Part shown: piece after piece, positions 63,831 to 64,000 of the stretch
Layout: the number at the start of each line of letters is the position of its first letter
How positions within the stretch are numbered: the first letter of the stretch is position 1
Source: Croceimicrobium sp963974215
Lineage (GTDB): Bacteria; Bacteroidota; Bacteroidia; Flavobacteriales; Schleiferiaceae
Direction of reading: 5' to 3'
Length of the DNA stretch: 64,000 nucleotides
Assembly: GCA_963974215.1 (NCBI GenBank)
Contig: CAXBBL010000004.1
Coordinates: 253,046-317,045 of the forward strand
Position numbers and translations under genes: made by a program
Notes under the pieces: model-generated
Databases searched by the model: none
Seen by the model: only the letters and a program-made list of their open reading frames with translations
What the model was told of the DNA's origin: nothing

Positions 63831-63838
63831 CAAAGGTA
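63831..63838 (-). promoter_or_regulatory. -7 box TACCTTTG at head of the copper cluster
   Basis: An exact TAnnTTTG match whose last base is 7 nt before the TTG at 63824, so the first copper-cluster gene would be leaderless. It is the probable promoter of the efflux operon. Confidence 0.55.
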
Positions 63839-63946
63839 CAAAATCGAAATTGGCCACAGGTTTAAAACATTTGAAGGAGCACATTACAAAATGACCAAAA
63901 TTTATGGAAGGCAATTAAGTGTTGCTTAGCGATAATAAACTTTAGA

Positions 63947-64000
63947 AACCTGAGTTCGGCGTAAAATTAGGCCTCAGACCTCTTATAAATAGTGGGTTTT
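63947..64000. repeat. MITE-like element copy 3, cut by window end
   Basis: The first 54 bases of the 262-bp element (AACCTGAGTTCGGCG..., CCTCAGACCTCTTATAAATA, GTGGGTTTT) match copy 1 nearly exactly. The rest lies beyond the window. It stands upstream of the copper cluster's first gene. Confidence 0.85.

Noticed and set aside
1..64000. CRISPR array, prophage, rRNA or IS transposase
   Set aside because: No regularly spaced direct repeats, phage structural genes, rRNA sequence or transposase frame was seen on either strand.

Overview
The window reads as chromosome from a Bacteroidota bacterium, most likely a marine or aquatic Flavobacteriia/Cryomorphaceae-type organism. The support is: secreted proteins with type IX secretion C-terminal tails (gliding-motility CHU_C type and type A), the bacillithiol gene bshC, HYC_CC_PP, DUF2520, DUF6340, DUF4328 and DUF4399 proteins, near absence of Shine-Dalgarno sequences, and many TAnnTTTG boxes (the Bacteroidota -7 element) just upstream of start codons. 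Genes are dense and the base composition is moderately AT-rich. I see no CRISPR array, prophage, rRNA or transposase gene.

Layout. 1-2.7 kb: end of a DUF2520 Rossmann protein and a large secreted PKD/CHU_C protein. 2.8-8.0 kb: an RNA-repair island, with a divergent WYL regulator (+) and, on the minus strand, rtcB, a tRNA cassette and a large RING/TerD-like protein, closed by a terminator. 8-17 kb: lipoprotein, endonuclease/phosphatase, CheR, PAP2 phosphatase, queA, two glycosyltransferases, ftsE. 17-28.5 kb: TPR protein and outer-membrane barrel pair, thioesterase, fabG, a membrane protein, prohibitin, pepD, HMG-CoA lyase. 28.5-38.8 kb: DCC protein, bshC, M49 peptidase, DUF6340, TerC, small secreted proteins, an RRM RNA-binding protein. 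39-50 kb: glycosyltransferase, rmuC, a membrane-anchored winged-helix regulator, AraC regulator, porin, ZIP transporter, and a GH130-GT4-toroid gene interrupted by one stop codon. 50-64 kb: a copper cluster, all on the minus strand: HYC_CC_PP, CusA, TolC, CopB-type ATPase, CusB, a repeat, HYC_CC_PP, heavy-metal-binding lipoprotein, MbnP and two di-heme peroxidases.

The most unusual feature is at 5.1-5.5 kb. Between rtcB and the RING/TerD-like gene, on the same strand, lies a tRNA-Asn(GUU)-like gene that folds into a perfect cloverleaf only if a 41-nt insert (5310-5350) inside the 5' strand of the anticodon stem is removed. Downstream are two more T-arm modules. The insert and both downstream spacers carry the same motif, GGTCAA-N6-YTTACT, at identical spacing; a fourth, looser copy precedes the tRNA. 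A 41-nt insert is far too small for a group I intron, and bacteria are not known to have a tRNA-splicing endonuclease, so an interrupted tRNA beside an RtcB RNA ligase suggests an undescribed tRNA-splicing, tRNA-decoy or tRNA-damage-sensing system. A perfect inverted repeat in the WYL/rtcB divergent promoter, with a half-site repeated upstream of the tRNA, suggests common control.

A second recurrent element is a 262-bp MITE-like repeat with ~30-bp terminal inverted repeats and nested hairpins: two full copies, one copy cut by the window end, and two half-copies flanking a porin-ZIP segment.
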